Positions 44,343 to 54,534 of a stretch of 64,000 nt of DNA are shown here, one piece after another (position 1 is the first letter of the stretch; each line of letters opens with the position of its first letter). Source of the stretch: Alicyclobacillus tolerans. GTDB taxonomy: Bacteria > Bacillota > Bacilli > Alicyclobacillales > Alicyclobacillaceae. The notes below the pieces were generated by a model. The model had not been told where the DNA came from and did no database searches. It saw nothing but the letters and a program-made list of their open reading frames with translations. The stretch spans positions 62,001-126,000 of the forward strand of contig NZ_FRAF01000002.1 in assembly GCF_900142255.1 (NCBI RefSeq). The letters run 5' to 3'. The position numbers were made by a program, and so were the translations under genes.

Positions 44343-46445
44343 ATGGTGGAACATACGCGTGTTGAGATTTCCGATCTGTTTCGCTTGCAGGTTGTTAAAC
44401 GGCCTATATTTTCACCGCAAATGAATTGGATTGTCTTTGAGCAAACTCGGCCTGATGTGGACAAGGATGAGAATATAACTCATCTTTACGCATATCATCG
44501 TTCAACCCATACCATCAAGCAGTGGACCCAATTAGGACGGTCTAATTCTCGAGCTGTTTTTGCCCCTGATGAGAGCAAGTTATATTTCCTCTCTGATCGA
44601 AACGGATCGACACAAGTATGGTGCATGCCACTCAATGGGGGAGAATCTTATCGGATGACTCGTTTTTTACGAGGCATTTCCGATATTCAGTTAGATGCGC
44701 AAGGTGAATGGATGTATGGATTGGTGGATGTACCGGAAGGCGGGGAAATAGAAATTTGGCCAGAAGAGTTGAAGGATACAGAAGTAAAAGACTGGATTCT
44801 GGAACAACAAAAATCTTGGTCGGCACATAGTAAGCGTTTTCGTAGATTGTACTATAAAGCGGATGGCAGAGGCATTTTATCTCCTGTATTTCGTCAACTC
44901 GTTCGGATTCATCTGCAGAGCTCAACCGTGGAAGTTATGACTGAAGGTTCATATGACGTTTCTTCTTATGCCCTTTCCTTGAAAAACAATGCCGTCTATC
45001 TTGCATCCAATCGCCGTTCTGATGCAGAAATAAGTCTTTGGCGCGATCTATATGAACTTTCTTTATCTGAACGGAAATTGACGCTGCTCAGCCAGGAATG
45101 GGATGTTCATAGTCTTTCCGTATCACCAGATGAAACTGCACTGGCCGTACTTGCTCATGGCAAAGAATACGGCAATGCAACTTTTGAACGGCTTTATCGT
45201 TTTGATCTGAAAACTCGTCAGTGGACGAGTTTAATGCAAAATTGGCAAGAAGCTACAGGCAATCACAACATGAGTGATCTCCGTGCGGGAGTTAGTCTTC
45301 CGCCGCCGCTATGGTCGGAGGATGGGCGTTGGGTATATCTGCTCGTCACTCGCCAAGCTATGACAGAGTTGGTGCGGGTGGATGCCCAAACCGGCGAATT
45401 GCAACGCATGGTAGGTGGACGGCGAGATCTTTACGGTTTTGATGTCAAGGCAGGCCGTGCTGTCTATGTTTATACTGACGTGAAAACACCGTGTTATTTG
45501 GCAGAATGCCAACTGGGTCAGGGACTGCCAGCTTGGCCAGTGCGTCAGGAAACGGACAGTATGGACGAAGGGGAAACCAACAGTTTTCCGAATGACGAAC
45601 AACAGGTTTATTATCCGAATGCTTGGGCAACTTCGATGAATTGGGTAGATGTGCAACCGTTTTGGTATAGTGCTGCGGATGGTTGGCGTTTGCAAGGATT
45701 TGTCATGTTACCTCATCATTCTGACAAAATGGTGGATGGCAAAGTGCCAGTTATACTAGAAGTTCACGGTGGCCCACAGGCAGCATATAGCTATTCTTTT
45801 TTTCATGAATTTCAATATCTCGTAAGTCAGGGTTACGCTCTTGTTTTTGTCAATCCTCGCGGCAGTGTGGGGTACGGGCAAAAATTTGCTGATGCTGTCC
45901 AGGGCGATTACGGTGGTCAAGATATGCAGGATATTCTTGCCGGCCTTGAAATGGCTTTGCGACAACATGATGTGCTTGACGACAAGCGAATTGCGATTAC
46001 AGGTGGCAGTTACGGTGGTTTCATGACCAACTGGATGATAGCTCATGATCATCGTTTTTTTGCAGCCGTGTCGCAACGCTCCATTAGCAATTTTGTTTCC
46101 TTTTACGGCGTAAGCGATATTGGACCTTTTTTCACTGAATCGGAATTAAAAGGTGACGTTACGGACAATGTGGAGACACTCTGGCGGCAATCTCCACTCG
46201 CTTATGCAGCACAGGTTCGCACGCCTCTGCTCTTGATTCATTCGGAACTAGATATGCGCTGTCCGATTGAACAGGCTGAGCAGTTTTATACGATTTTGAA
46301 AAGATTAGGGCGTGAAGTGGAACTGTTGCGCATACCTGAAGCCAACCATGATTTGTCTCGTAGCGGTAAACCTTCGTTAAGAAAAGAAAGATTAGAAGCG
46401 ATTTTAGAATTTATCGACAGGCACTTGCCTGTTGTGGCAGAATAA
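44343..46445 (+). CDS. S9-family serine peptidase
   Basis: A 700-residue prolyl-oligopeptidase family enzyme. The N-terminal ~400 residues form a beta-propeller (repeats such as SPDETALAV and FLSDRNGSTQVW). The alpha/beta-hydrolase end has the catalytic Ser556 in GGSYGGF, Asp637 in SELDMR and His669 in ANHDLS. It cleaves short peptides, probably as an acylaminoacyl-peptidase or dipeptidyl-type enzyme, in the cytoplasm (no signal). ATG 44343 is preceded by GAGGGG. Confidence 0.92.
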   Translation: MVEHTRVEISDLFRLQVVKRPIFSPQMNWIVFEQTRPDVDKDENITHLYAYHRSTHTIKQWTQLGRSNSRAVFAPDESKLYFLSDRNGSTQVWCMPLNGGESYRMTRFLRGISDIQLDAQGEWMYGLVDVPEGGEIEIWPEELKDTEVKDWILEQQKSWSAHSKRFRRLYYKADGRGILSPVFRQLVRIHLQSSTVEVMTEGSYDVSSYALSLKNNAVYLASNRRSDAEISLWRDLYELSLSERKLTLLSQEWDVHSLSVSPDETALAVLAHGKEYGNATFERLYRFDLKTRQWTSLMQNWQEATGNHNMSDLRAGVSLPPPLWSEDGRWVYLLVTRQAMTELVRVDAQTGELQRMVGGRRDLYGFDVKAGRAVYVYTDVKTPCYLAECQLGQGLPAWPVRQETDSMDEGETNSFPNDEQQVYYPNAWATSMNWVDVQPFWYSAADGWRLQGFVMLPHHSDKMVDGKVPVILEVHGGPQAAYSYSFFHEFQYLVSQGYALVFVNPRGSVGYGQKFADAVQGDYGGQDMQDILAGLEMALRQHDVLDDKRIAITGGSYGGFMTNWMIAHDHRFFAAVSQRSISNFVSFYGVSDIGPFFTESELKGDVTDNVETLWRQSPLAYAAQVRTPLLLIHSELDMRCPIEQAEQFYTILKRLGREVELLRIPEANHDLSRSGKPSLRKERLEAILEFIDRHLPVVAE

Positions 46446-46473
46446 TGTTAATTGCGTACATGAAGGTGAGCCA

Positions 46474-46884
46474 ATGGCGAAAAGAAACAAGTTGAAGTCT
46501 GCTTCTACAGTAAACCATCGTGATGAATGGAAACCTGACTACGCCATGGATAAAATGGAGCCGGTAGCAAAACCTAAAAAAAACGTTATACCGGAAGAAA
46601 ACGCACGTTTGGAAGAGTTTCTTTCAGCAGCAGTGGCGGAGAAACTGTCCGCTCTAAAAAGGACTGAGAAGCCAGATGAAGATACTGCGCTTCGTATAAG
46701 TGACAAGTCGAAGAAAGAGAAGCAGATTCAGACTCGTTCTGCTAAAGAGAAATTAGAAGAAAATCCAGATGCCACTTTCGCGGAGTTGTTTGATCCGGCA
46801 GAGGACGATCATCAGTCTTTTGAAGAGTTGCTCAAAGACTCTGCTTTAGACTGGAGGCATTTTAAACAGGGTGGCGAATCATGA
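46474..46884 (+). CDS. Hydrophilic hypothetical protein
   Basis: Unrecognised 136-residue protein dominated by Lys, Glu, Asp and Ser, with many short charged runs such as KSKKEKQIQTRSAKEK. It has no hydrophobic core and is probably disordered or a coiled-coil linker. The C-terminal segment, FAELFDPAEDDHQSFEELL, is acidic. ATG 46474 follows AAGGTGAG. It follows the S9 peptidase gene by 28 bp and precedes a terminator. Confidence 0.7.
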   Translation: MAKRNKLKSASTVNHRDEWKPDYAMDKMEPVAKPKKNVIPEENARLEEFLSAAVAEKLSALKRTEKPDEDTALRISDKSKKEKQIQTRSAKEKLEENPDATFAELFDPAEDDHQSFEELLKDSALDWRHFKQGGES

Positions 46885-46977
46885 GCAAGTATAGTTTTCA
46901 TAAAATAAGTTTCCTGCCAATATCACCACAACCTTGCAAGCTATGCAAGATTTTCGAAAAACCACGATGTTCATTCT

Positions 46978-47006
46978 GGGGCGGCCCTCTGGGTCGTCCC
47001 TTTCTT
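46978..47006 (+). terminator. Rho-independent terminator
   Basis: GGGGCGGCCC (46978-46987) pairs with GGGTCGTCCC (46991-47000), two G-U pairs, three-base loop, then TTTCTT. It separates the preceding unit from hutH. Confidence 0.75.
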
Positions 47007-47046
47007 ATGCTAAAGCAACAGAGTAATAGAAAGGGGACAAATAGAA

Positions 47047-48579
47047 ATGGAACAGCAGAAAGTATACTGGTTGAACGGAACAGACATGACTTTGGAAGAA
47101 TTAGAACGGATCGTCCAAGGGGTTTGGCAAGTTGGTGTATCACCTGAGGTTTGGGCAAAGGTAGAAGCAAGTAGACAACATATTGAACGCTGTATTGCTG
47201 AAAAACAGGTGGTTTATGGGGTGACAACCGGTTTTGGCAAGTTGGCAGATGTGCCTATTCAGCAAGAAGATGTGGCTAGATTACAAGTCAATTTAATCCG
47301 TTCCCATGCTATGGGTGTCGGTGACTCCTTTCCTGTGGATGTGGTAAGGGCCTTACTCGTATTACGGACGAACGCACTGGTTAAAGGTTTTTCTGGTATT
47401 CGCAGGGAGACATTGCAACTGCTCGTCGATTGTATCAACCGTCGTGTACATCCTGTTATTCCTAGTCAGGGTTCCTTGGGCGCCTCAGGAGATTTGGCGC
47501 CGTTGGCGCATATGGCGCTTGTGTTGATGGGCGAAGGTCAAGCTGAATATCAGGGAGTGGTGATGGACGGAGCGGCTGCTCTGCAAAAAGCGGGTTTACA
47601 ACCAGTACAATTGACAGCCAAAGAAGGGCTGGCTCTGATTAACGGAACACAAGCGATGACAGCAGTTGGTGCGTTGGCAACATTGGAAGCTAGACGCCTG
47701 GGTTTAGCCGCAGATGCTGCACTAGCTTTGACCATGGAGGCTCTTGGTGGCATTACAGATGCTTTCTTGCCAGAACTGCACTCTACACGCCCCTATCCTG
47801 AGCAGGCTGAAGTGGCTCAAAGGATTCTGGGTTTATTGAGTGGCAGCAGACTCACCACTCATCAGGGAGAGGTGCGCGTGCAAGATGCGTATTCCTTGCG
47901 TTGCGCACCCCAGGTTCATGGCGCGAGTTGGCAGGCTGTTCATTATGTTGAAGACAAACTTGCCATTGAAATGAACGCAGTAACCGACAATCCCATAGTT
48001 TTACCGGATGGGCGAATTCTTTCTGGCGGTCATTTCCATGGGCAGCCTATGGCACTTGCTTTTGACTTTTTAAAATTAGCCGTAGCGGAATGGGCAAATA
48101 TTTCTGAAAGACGTACTGAACGACTGGTTAATCCTCAACTTAGCAATCTTCCAGCTTTTTTGGCGGGTGAGGCAGGTTTGGAATCGGGATTCATGATCAT
48201 TCAGTATGTTGCGGCAGCTCTTGTATCAGAAAACAAAGTATTGGCTCATCCAGCTTCTGTTGATTCCATTCCGTCTTCTGCCAATCAGGAAGACCATGTT
48301 TCCATGGGGACCATTGCGGCTCGTCAAGTAAGACAAATGGTGCACAACAGTGCCCGTGTCGTGGCGATAGAGCTTATTGCTGCGACACGCGCTCTGCTGA
48401 TGAACAGGTGTCAAGAACAGATGGCACCTGCTACGTTACGTATTCTCGAATTTGTAACCGAGCATGTTCCATTTCGGCTGGCAGACAGTTCATACAGCGC
48501 CGAAATTGAAAAGTTGGCCGAAGTTCTGCTTTCTACACCTATTCCAATGGCCCATTCGTCATTCCAGGAAGGAATTTAA
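47047..48579 (+). CDS. hutH: Histidine ammonia-lyase
   Basis: The 510-residue enzyme has the MIO-forming Ala146-Ser147-Gly148 in GSLGASGDLAPL, the TTGFGKLADV N-terminal motif and NSARVVAIEL near the end. It deaminates histidine to urocanate. The other hut genes (hutU, hutI, hutG) are not in the window, so it is an orphan gene here. ATG 47047 follows AAAGGGG. Its stop overlaps the convergent fumarase-family gene by 4 bp. Confidence 0.95.
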   Translation: MEQQKVYWLNGTDMTLEELERIVQGVWQVGVSPEVWAKVEASRQHIERCIAEKQVVYGVTTGFGKLADVPIQQEDVARLQVNLIRSHAMGVGDSFPVDVVRALLVLRTNALVKGFSGIRRETLQLLVDCINRRVHPVIPSQGSLGASGDLAPLAHMALVLMGEGQAEYQGVVMDGAAALQKAGLQPVQLTAKEGLALINGTQAMTAVGALATLEARRLGLAADAALALTMEALGGITDAFLPELHSTRPYPEQAEVAQRILGLLSGSRLTTHQGEVRVQDAYSLRCAPQVHGASWQAVHYVEDKLAIEMNAVTDNPIVLPDGRILSGGHFHGQPMALAFDFLKLAVAEWANISERRTERLVNPQLSNLPAFLAGEAGLESGFMIIQYVAAALVSENKVLAHPASVDSIPSSANQEDHVSMGTIAARQVRQMVHNSARVVAIELIAATRALLMNRCQEQMAPATLRILEFVTEHVPFRLADSSYSAEIEKLAEVLLSTPIPMAHSSFQEGI

Positions 48580-50069
48580 TCTCCATTCTCTGGCCAATTT
48601 GTATTTGCTTGATGAACGTTTGGCTCAGGCGTGGTTGGGTGGTTTGACTCCACGTCTGAGCGAGATTTAGGTAAATAACGAGAAACGGGCACTGCCAGTC
48701 TGTCAATATCAAGTGCTGATTGCAGCAGATGGCTATCCAAGCCGAGCTGTTGCCCTGCCTCCAGTAAGCTGCAATTATTTATCAGTGCCTGATGAACAAC
48801 TGCTGCTGCACGTTCGTAGCCAATAGCGACGTTTAATGCAGTAGCTAGAGACAGACTGGATTCAGCATAATGACGTGAAACATCCGTATGGAGAATCAGC
48901 CCTGCCACTCCTTGCTCTGCAAATTGTTTGACGGCATTGGCTAAAATAGTCATGGCATGCAGAGCGTTTGCTGCCATGACTGGCATCATGACGTTAAGTT
49001 CCAGTTGTCCGGCCGATCCGGCCAGAGCAATGGTCGATTGACAACCTTGCACCTGGAAGACTACCATGTTCATCATTTCTGCCATAACTGGGTTGACTTT
49101 GCCGGGCATAATTGAGGAACCAGGTTGTACGGCAGGAAATTCAATTTCTGCCAATCCAGTGCGTGGTCCAGAAGCTAGCAGACGTAAATCGTTGGCAATA
49201 CGACCAATGGCCTCTGCCGTCCTTTGCAAGATGTTCCCGTAATATACAACTTCATCAGGATTTTGATTAAAGGTGAAGGGATTAACCGGGAGGCAGAGAG
49301 GAAGCTGTGTTCTTTCTGCCAGATAAGTTATGGCTTGTTCTGCAAAACCTGGAGGAGTATTGATACCCGTTCCTACAGCGTTTCCACCTAAGCCAAGTAC
49401 CGCCAGTGCGCTACTAGCCTCATTTAACCATACACGATGGCGTCGAATGTTTTCGGCGTATGCCAAGAAACTGTCAGCTATACGCATAGGTACTGCATCC
49501 TGGAGATGTGTGCGCCCAGCTTTGACTGCAGAACCTGCCTGATGGGCAACTTTAGCTAGAGTGGTTTCCAAAATAGCCAGAGACGGATCGACCAAACGTT
49601 GATGTGTCAAAAGCATGGATAAATTCATAGCGGCGTGAATGGTATCGTTGGTTGACTGAGATTTGTTGACATGGTCGTTAGGATGGACGGCTAAAGGTTC
49701 TTCACGTGTGCCGCGGAGAATTTCTGAAGCGCGTGTAGCAATCACTTCATTGACATTCATGTTTTGTGAAGTACCTGCGCCTGCTTGATAGATGTCAACT
49801 TGAAACCATTGATTCCACTGGCCTGCAATGACTTCATCAGCAGCTTGACAGATGGCTGCTGCCAGTTCTGGTGACAGGGCGTGAAGATGAGCATGAGCTT
49901 TGGCCGCGGCCCATTTGATGAGTGCTTGCGCTTCTACAAAAATAGGCGGCAAACGGAGTCCACTAATAGGGAAATTGCGCAAAGCCCGCGCAGTTTGAGC
50001 TCCATAATAGGCATCAGCGGGAATTTCCATTTGACCGAGCGAATCATGAACGGTTCTTCTTTCTTTCAT
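48576..50069 (-). CDS. Class II fumarase/aspartase-family lyase
   Basis: The 497-residue protein has the superfamily motif GSSIMPGKVNPV (about residues 312-323) and the DAYYGAQTARALRNFPISG N-terminal active-site region. HPNDHVNKSQSTND is also conserved. The family contains fumarase C and aspartate ammonia-lyase. The ADAYYGxxT N-terminus favours aspartase-like members, but the remaining motifs do not settle it. Its C-terminal ~30 residues form a polar extension. ATG 50069 follows GGAGGGTATGAA. Confidence 0.85.
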   Translation of the reverse strand: MKERRTVHDSLGQMEIPADAYYGAQTARALRNFPISGLRLPPIFVEAQALIKWAAAKAHAHLHALSPELAAAICQAADEVIAGQWNQWFQVDIYQAGAGTSQNMNVNEVIATRASEILRGTREEPLAVHPNDHVNKSQSTNDTIHAAMNLSMLLTHQRLVDPSLAILETTLAKVAHQAGSAVKAGRTHLQDAVPMRIADSFLAYAENIRRHRVWLNEASSALAVLGLGGNAVGTGINTPPGFAEQAITYLAERTQLPLCLPVNPFTFNQNPDEVVYYGNILQRTAEAIGRIANDLRLLASGPRTGLAEIEFPAVQPGSSIMPGKVNPVMAEMMNMVVFQVQGCQSTIALAGSAGQLELNVMMPVMAANALHAMTILANAVKQFAEQGVAGLILHTDVSRHYAESSLSLATALNVAIGYERAAAVVHQALINNCSLLEAGQQLGLDSHLLQSALDIDRLAVPVSRYLPKSRSDVESNHPTTPEPNVHQANTNWPENGD

Positions 50070-50305
50070 TTCATACCCTCCAGAGCCACGAACCAGGGAT
50101 AAAAAGACAAGTGAAATTTTGGAATATTATTTATTTTAGTCTATCCGCCTTAGACCAGTTCTATGTGAAGTCGAATCAGTTTCAGATTAGAATGGAAATG
50201 TTGTGAATCATGGTTGTCTATTATCATTATTTACATCATGCCCAATTGGCATTGATCGGCAATCGTCTTGCAGGTGAGATTTCGATACGGTGAGGGATAA
50301 TTGAT

Positions 50306-50911
50306 ATGGAAAATGACGCCGATATCCATTATGTGCAGCCGAAAACAGCACGTGGACAACGACGGGTTCAAAAAATTCTCAATGCTGCTGCTGATCTGAT
50401 TGTTGAAGAGGGGTTAGATACCTTAACAACCAATGCTGTAGCCAAACGGGCTCAAACCTCTATAGGCTCAGTTTATCAATTTTTTCCAAACAAAGAAAGC
50501 ATATTGTTGGCATTAGCTGATCAATACCGTATGGATTTAAATCATATTCTCGATGAATCTTTGGAAAGGACACTCCATTCCTGCAATTTTTCTGAGCAGT
50601 TAGACAATCTCATTGAAAAAATTGTTTTATACGAAGTTCATCATTTAGCGCTTGGTGTTATTTTTCAACCTTACAAGGGAATGGCGACAGATTTATTGTT
50701 TAACGAAGTTATGTCGAGATTGGTTAGACTATTGACGTTATGGGCACCCCATATGTCGAGGGAAGAGAGTCATTTGCATGCGGATATTTGTTTGCGGGTC
50801 ATGGTAGCCTTACTGCCGGTTACACATGATAAATCGGAAATTCGGATGGATGGAGTACGGGAGTTAAAAAATATTCTTAAAAATTATCTCATGCCTCTTT
50901 TAAAGAATTGA
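50306..50911 (+). CDS. TetR-family regulator, likely repressor of the P450 gene
   Basis: A 201-residue TetR protein. The HTH at about residues 33-63 reads TLTTNAVAKRAQTSIGSVYQFFPNKESIL (partial quote), and the C-terminal domain is helical. It immediately precedes the P450-reductase gene, the same arrangement as Bm3R1 before CYP102A1, where the regulator responds to fatty acids. ATG 50306 has GAGGG about 10 bases upstream. Palindromes over the P450 promoter are probable binding sites. Confidence 0.85.
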   Translation: MENDADIHYVQPKTARGQRRVQKILNAAADLIVEEGLDTLTTNAVAKRAQTSIGSVYQFFPNKESILLALADQYRMDLNHILDESLERTLHSCNFSEQLDNLIEKIVLYEVHHLALGVIFQPYKGMATDLLFNEVMSRLVRLLTLWAPHMSREESHLHADICLRVMVALLPVTHDKSEIRMDGVRELKNILKNYLMPLLKN

Positions 50912-50975
50912 TTTGGATAGTCTCGATGGATTCATCTAAATTTTAATTTTGATTCACTGAGTGGTCAGCAGCTTC

Positions 50976-51004
50976 TTGCAAATATGAGCTTATATTCATA
51001 TAAT
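50976..51004 (+). promoter_or_regulatory. Promoter of the P450 gene
   Basis: TTGCAA (50976-50981) and TATAAT (50999-51004) with 17-bp spacing. The leader to the start codon is about 70 bases. Confidence 0.75.
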
Positions 51005-51026
51005 AAAAATATGAGTAATTGCTCAT
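50982..51026 (+). promoter_or_regulatory. Two palindromic operators at the P450 promoter
   Basis: ATATGA(8)TCATAT spans 50982-51001 between and over the promoter boxes. ATGAGTAATTGCTCAT at 51011-51026 covers the transcription start. Both contain ATGA/TCAT half-sites and probably bind the TetR protein encoded upstream. Confidence 0.65.
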
Positions 51027-51081
51027 GTTTAGATTGGGAACGTCATTCTATGCCGATTTAACAGTGAAAAGAGGTTCCATC

Positions 51082-54000
51082 ATGGAAAAACTTTCAACCT
51101 TTCCTCAACCTAAGAAATTTGGGCTGCTTGGAAATTTGCCTCTGATTGATAAAGACTCTCCCAGTTCTTCTTTTGATCATTTGGTGGACGAGTGGGGTCC
51201 TAATATAAGGCTTGAACTTCCAGGCCGATCATTCATTGTTACGAGTGACCCAGAAATTGTAAAAGAAGTTTGCGATGAGACTCGGTTTGATAAAAATATT
51301 GGCCATTTACTCCATGTGCGATCTTTCGCAGGTGATGGCCTGTTTACGGCTTGGACTGAGGAGATCAATTGGCAAAAAGCACATCGCATACTTTTGCCAG
51401 CATTTAGTCAACCGGCCATGAAAGCTTATCACTCCAAAATGGTGGACATCGCGTTGCAATTGGTACAGAAATGGTCACGGTTGAATACGGATGAAAGTAT
51501 TCGTGTACCGGAAGATATGACCAGATTAACGCTTGATACGATTGGCTTGTGTGGTTTCAATTATCGATTTAACAGCTTTTATCGAGAAACACCCATTCCC
51601 TTTATATTGAGCATGGTTCGGGCATTAGACGAGGCCATGCATAAAGGCAATCGGTTACCTATTCAAGATCAGTTCATGGTTCTTACCAAACGCCAGTTTG
51701 ATCGCGATATCCAAACCATGTTTTCTTTAGTAGATAGATTGATATCGGATCGGAAAAATGCTGGAGATAAAGGGGAGAACGATCTACTGGCAAGAATGTT
51801 GAATGCCACTGATCCGGAAACTGGGGAATCCCTCGATGATGCGAATATTCGCTATCAGATGATTACTTTTTTGATTGCTGGACATGAAACTACCAGTGGA
51901 CTTTTGTCTTTTGCTATTTATTTTTTGTTAAAGCATCCTGAAGTTCTTCAAAAGGCGTATGAAGAAGTGGATGCGGTATTTAAAAGCGAAGTTCCAACTT
52001 ATCAAGAGGTACTGCAACTGAAATATATTCGCATGATTTTAAATGAGGCATTGCGCCTTTATCCAACAGCTCCAGGGTTTGCGCTTTATGCAAAAGAGGA
52101 TACTGTGGTTGGTGGCAAATACAAGATACAAAAAGGTGAGGTCGTTTTCGTTCATATCCCCAAACTTCATCGCGATAAAAAGGCATGGGGGGAAGATGCG
52201 GAAGAATTTCGTCCAGAACGATTTGCGGATTTAAACCAAGTGCCTAATCATGCCTATAAACCGTTTGGTAATGGTCAACGAGCATGTATTGGCATGCAAT
52301 TTGCGCTTCATGAAGCAAGCTTAGTGCTTGGCATGATTTTGCAAAAATTTCAACTGATAGATCATATGAATTATCAACTCAAAATCAAGCAAACATTGAC
52401 CCTCAAGCCAGACGATTTAACCATTCGCGTACAGCTGCGAGAGACTTCCAACTTTCTTCATATGGCAGAATCCCAATTGAATTTAGGTGTGGAAACCAAG
52501 AAACAGGAAGAGCCTCGTTCGTCCGTGCCTAAGATTTTAGGTGTCAATCAACGACCACTACTCGTGTTATATGGATCTGACATGGGAACAGCTAGTCGGA
52601 TTGCCAAAGAGCTTGCAGATCTGGCCCAATTCCAGGGGATTCGCAGTGAAGTTGCTCCTGCAAACCAATATATAGGAAAATTGCCTACAGAAGGCGCATT
52701 GCTGATTATTACGTCTTCTTATAACGGCAAACCCCCCAGCAATGCCAGGGAGTTTGTTCAATGGCTGGAACAAGTAGATGAAGGACAGCTCAAGGGAGTC
52801 AACTATTCCGTACTCGGTTGTGGAGACCATAACTGGTCAAGTACGTATCAAGCGGTTCCGCGTTGGATTGACGAAAAGCTTGCCGAAAAAGGGGCTAACC
52901 GATTCTCGGCTCGCGGTGAAGCTGATGCTAGCGGTGATTTTGAAAAAGATTTGGATAACTGGAAAGCTCAAATGTTGGCGGATGCAGTGAAAACATTTAA
53001 CTTACAGATTCGGGAACAGGAGGAGAAGGATCAAGGCACTTTAAACATCCAGTTTGTCAGTGGATTTGCAAAAACGCCACTGGCTGAATCTTATCAAGCG
53101 TTTCATGGAGTGGTCCGTGACAACCGCGAACTCCAACATGTCGGTAGCGGAAGAAGTACGAGACATATCGAGATCGAACTGCCTGCAGATGTTTCTTATC
53201 AAGAAGGCGATCACCTAGGCATTTTTGCTTGCAATCGTAGAGAAAACGTAAAACGAGTCATAAAACGTTTTCACTTGACGGAGAGCGATCAATTAATTTT
53301 AAGGGCGAGTGGCTCCGGTGCCTCTCATTTGCCGTTAAATCAGCCAGTTGCTTTGGTCGATCTTCTTCAGAACAGTGTTGAACTTCAAGAAGCGGCGACA
53401 CGCGCTCAAATCCGTGAAATTGCCTCTTATACGCTATGTCCACCGCATAAACGAGAGTTGGAGAATCTGTTGGAGAAGGGTATTTATGAAGAACAGATTC
53501 TCAAAAAACGAGTTACTATGCTCGATTTGCTTGAAAAATATGAGGCTTGTGAAATTCCTTTTGAACGATTTTTAGAACTTTTACCGGCACTCAAACCACG
53601 ATATTATTCAATATCCAGTTCTCCGCGGATAGATCCTCATCGACTTTCCATTTCCGTGGGTGTGGTTGCAGGCCCAGCATGGAATGGTCAAGGCGAATAT
53701 TATGGAGTTGCTTCTCATTATCTAGCTGAACGTCAGCCGGGAGAACATGTGGTTGCCTTTATTCGCACGCCAGAATCAGGCTTTCAACTTCCTGAAAACC
53801 CTGAGACTCCTATTCTTATGGTGGGAGCGGGGACTGGCATCGCTCCTTACCGGGGATTTTTGCAAGCTCGATCTGTTCTGCAAAAACAAGGTAAATCGTT
53901 AGGTTCGGCCCATCTTTACTTTGGATGCAGAAATGAAGCGGATTTTATTTATCGTGAGGAATGGAAAGAGTTTGAAAGGAACGGCCTTGTTAAGCTTCAC

Positions 54001-54264
54001 ATGGCATTTTCCCGTAAGGAAGGAATGCCTAAAACATATGTTCAACATTTACTGGCTCAGAACGCTCAAGAAGTGATATCCATTCTGGAAAAGGGTGGAC
54101 GGCTATATGTTTGTGGAGATGGAAGGAAAATGGCACCTGAAGTAGACCAAGAGATGATTCATAGCTATCAAAAGGTGTATGGTGTTCAGGAAAAAGACGC
54201 TGAAAATTGGCTGCAGCAGCTCATGGACAGAGGTCAGTACGTCAAAGATGTATGGGCTAATTAA
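51082..54264 (+). CDS. Self-sufficient cytochrome P450-reductase (CYP102/BM3 type)
   Basis: The 1060-residue fusion has an N-terminal P450 with I-helix AGHETTSG, K-helix ExxR (NEALRL), and the haem loop [10 protein letters not shown] with Cys402 (BM3: C400). It continues into a diflavin reductase: FMN domain [12 protein letters not shown] (near residue 497), FAD segment RYYSISSSP and NADPH-binding [12 protein letters not shown]. Enzymes of this type hydroxylate fatty acids with NADPH. By eye the BM3 substrate residues F42 and Y51 are replaced by Leu and Val, while R47 and F87 are kept. ATG 51082 is preceded by AAAGAGGT. Confidence 0.95.
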   Translation: MEKLSTFPQPKKFGLLGNLPLIDKDSPSSSFDHLVDEWGPNIRLELPGRSFIVTSDPEIVKEVCDETRFDKNIGHLLHVRSFAGDGLFTAWTEEINWQKAHRILLPAFSQPAMKAYHSKMVDIALQLVQKWSRLNTDESIRVPEDMTRLTLDTIGLCGFNYRFNSFYRETPIPFILSMVRALDEAMHKGNRLPIQDQFMVLTKRQFDRDIQTMFSLVDRLISDRKNAGDKGENDLLARMLNATDPETGESLDDANIRYQMITFLIAGHETTSGLLSFAIYFLLKHPEVLQKAYEEVDAVFKSEVPTYQEVLQLKYIRMILNEALRLYPTAPGFALYAKEDTVVGGKYKIQKGEVVFVHIPKLHRDKKAWGEDAEEFRPERFADLNQVPNHAYKPFGNGQRACIGMQFALHEASLVLGMILQKFQLIDHMNYQLKIKQTLTLKPDDLTIRVQLRETSNFLHMAESQLNLGVETKKQEEPRSSVPKILGVNQRPLLVLYGSDMGTASRIAKELADLAQFQGIRSEVAPANQYIGKLPTEGALLIITSSYNGKPPSNAREFVQWLEQVDEGQLKGVNYSVLGCGDHNWSSTYQAVPRWIDEKLAEKGANRFSARGEADASGDFEKDLDNWKAQMLADAVKTFNLQIREQEEKDQGTLNIQFVSGFAKTPLAESYQAFHGVVRDNRELQHVGSGRSTRHIEIELPADVSYQEGDHLGIFACNRRENVKRVIKRFHLTESDQLILRASGSGASHLPLNQPVALVDLLQNSVELQEAATRAQIREIASYTLCPPHKRELENLLEKGIYEEQILKKRVTMLDLLEKYEACEIPFERFLELLPALKPRYYSISSSPRIDPHRLSISVGVVAGPAWNGQGEYYGVASHYLAERQPGEHVVAFIRTPESGFQLPENPETPILMVGAGTGIAPYRGFLQARSVLQKQGKSLGSAHLYFGCRNEADFIYREEWKEFERNGLVKLHMAFSRKEGMPKTYVQHLLAQNAQEVISILEKGGRLYVCGDGRKMAPEVDQEMIHSYQKVYGVQEKDAENWLQQLMDRGQYVKDVWAN

Positions 54265-54342
54265 GTTGGATGTAGCTTATGCACAGTTGGGTTAGCTGGT
54301 GAAATCTGCAGAACTTGTAAAAATCATATGTATTTCTGCTTC

Positions 54343-54390
54343 GCGGGTAGCTTGAGAGATGATGTTCTCGTCGAGTCCCGCTTTTTTCTT
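54343..54390 (+). terminator. Terminator of the P450 gene
   Basis: GCGGG (54343-54347) and CCCGC (54377-54381), with an inner GAGA/TCTC pair, followed by six T and CTTTC. Confidence 0.7.
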
Positions 54391-54534
54391 TCATATTTAG
54401 AAGATGGCAAGGAAAAGATTTTCGTAAACAAACTTTTATCGAATCTGCGGCACAATGTGCTAGGATACAGTAGCGAGAATGAAAAGGACAGGACCTTCGA
54501 ATGTGTGGATCATCATGAGAAAGGAACATGCAGG

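Noticed and set aside
46881-47147. Plus-strand open frame of 88 codons starting with an ATGA overlap after the hydrophilic protein gene
   Set aside because: It runs through a Rho-independent terminator and overlaps the first 100 bases of hutH in another frame; the composition is not protein-like.
54328-54534. N-terminal extension of the inositol-monophosphatase-like gene
   Set aside because: This stretch contains the P450 terminator and does not resemble family sequence; GTG 54535 has a ribosome site.
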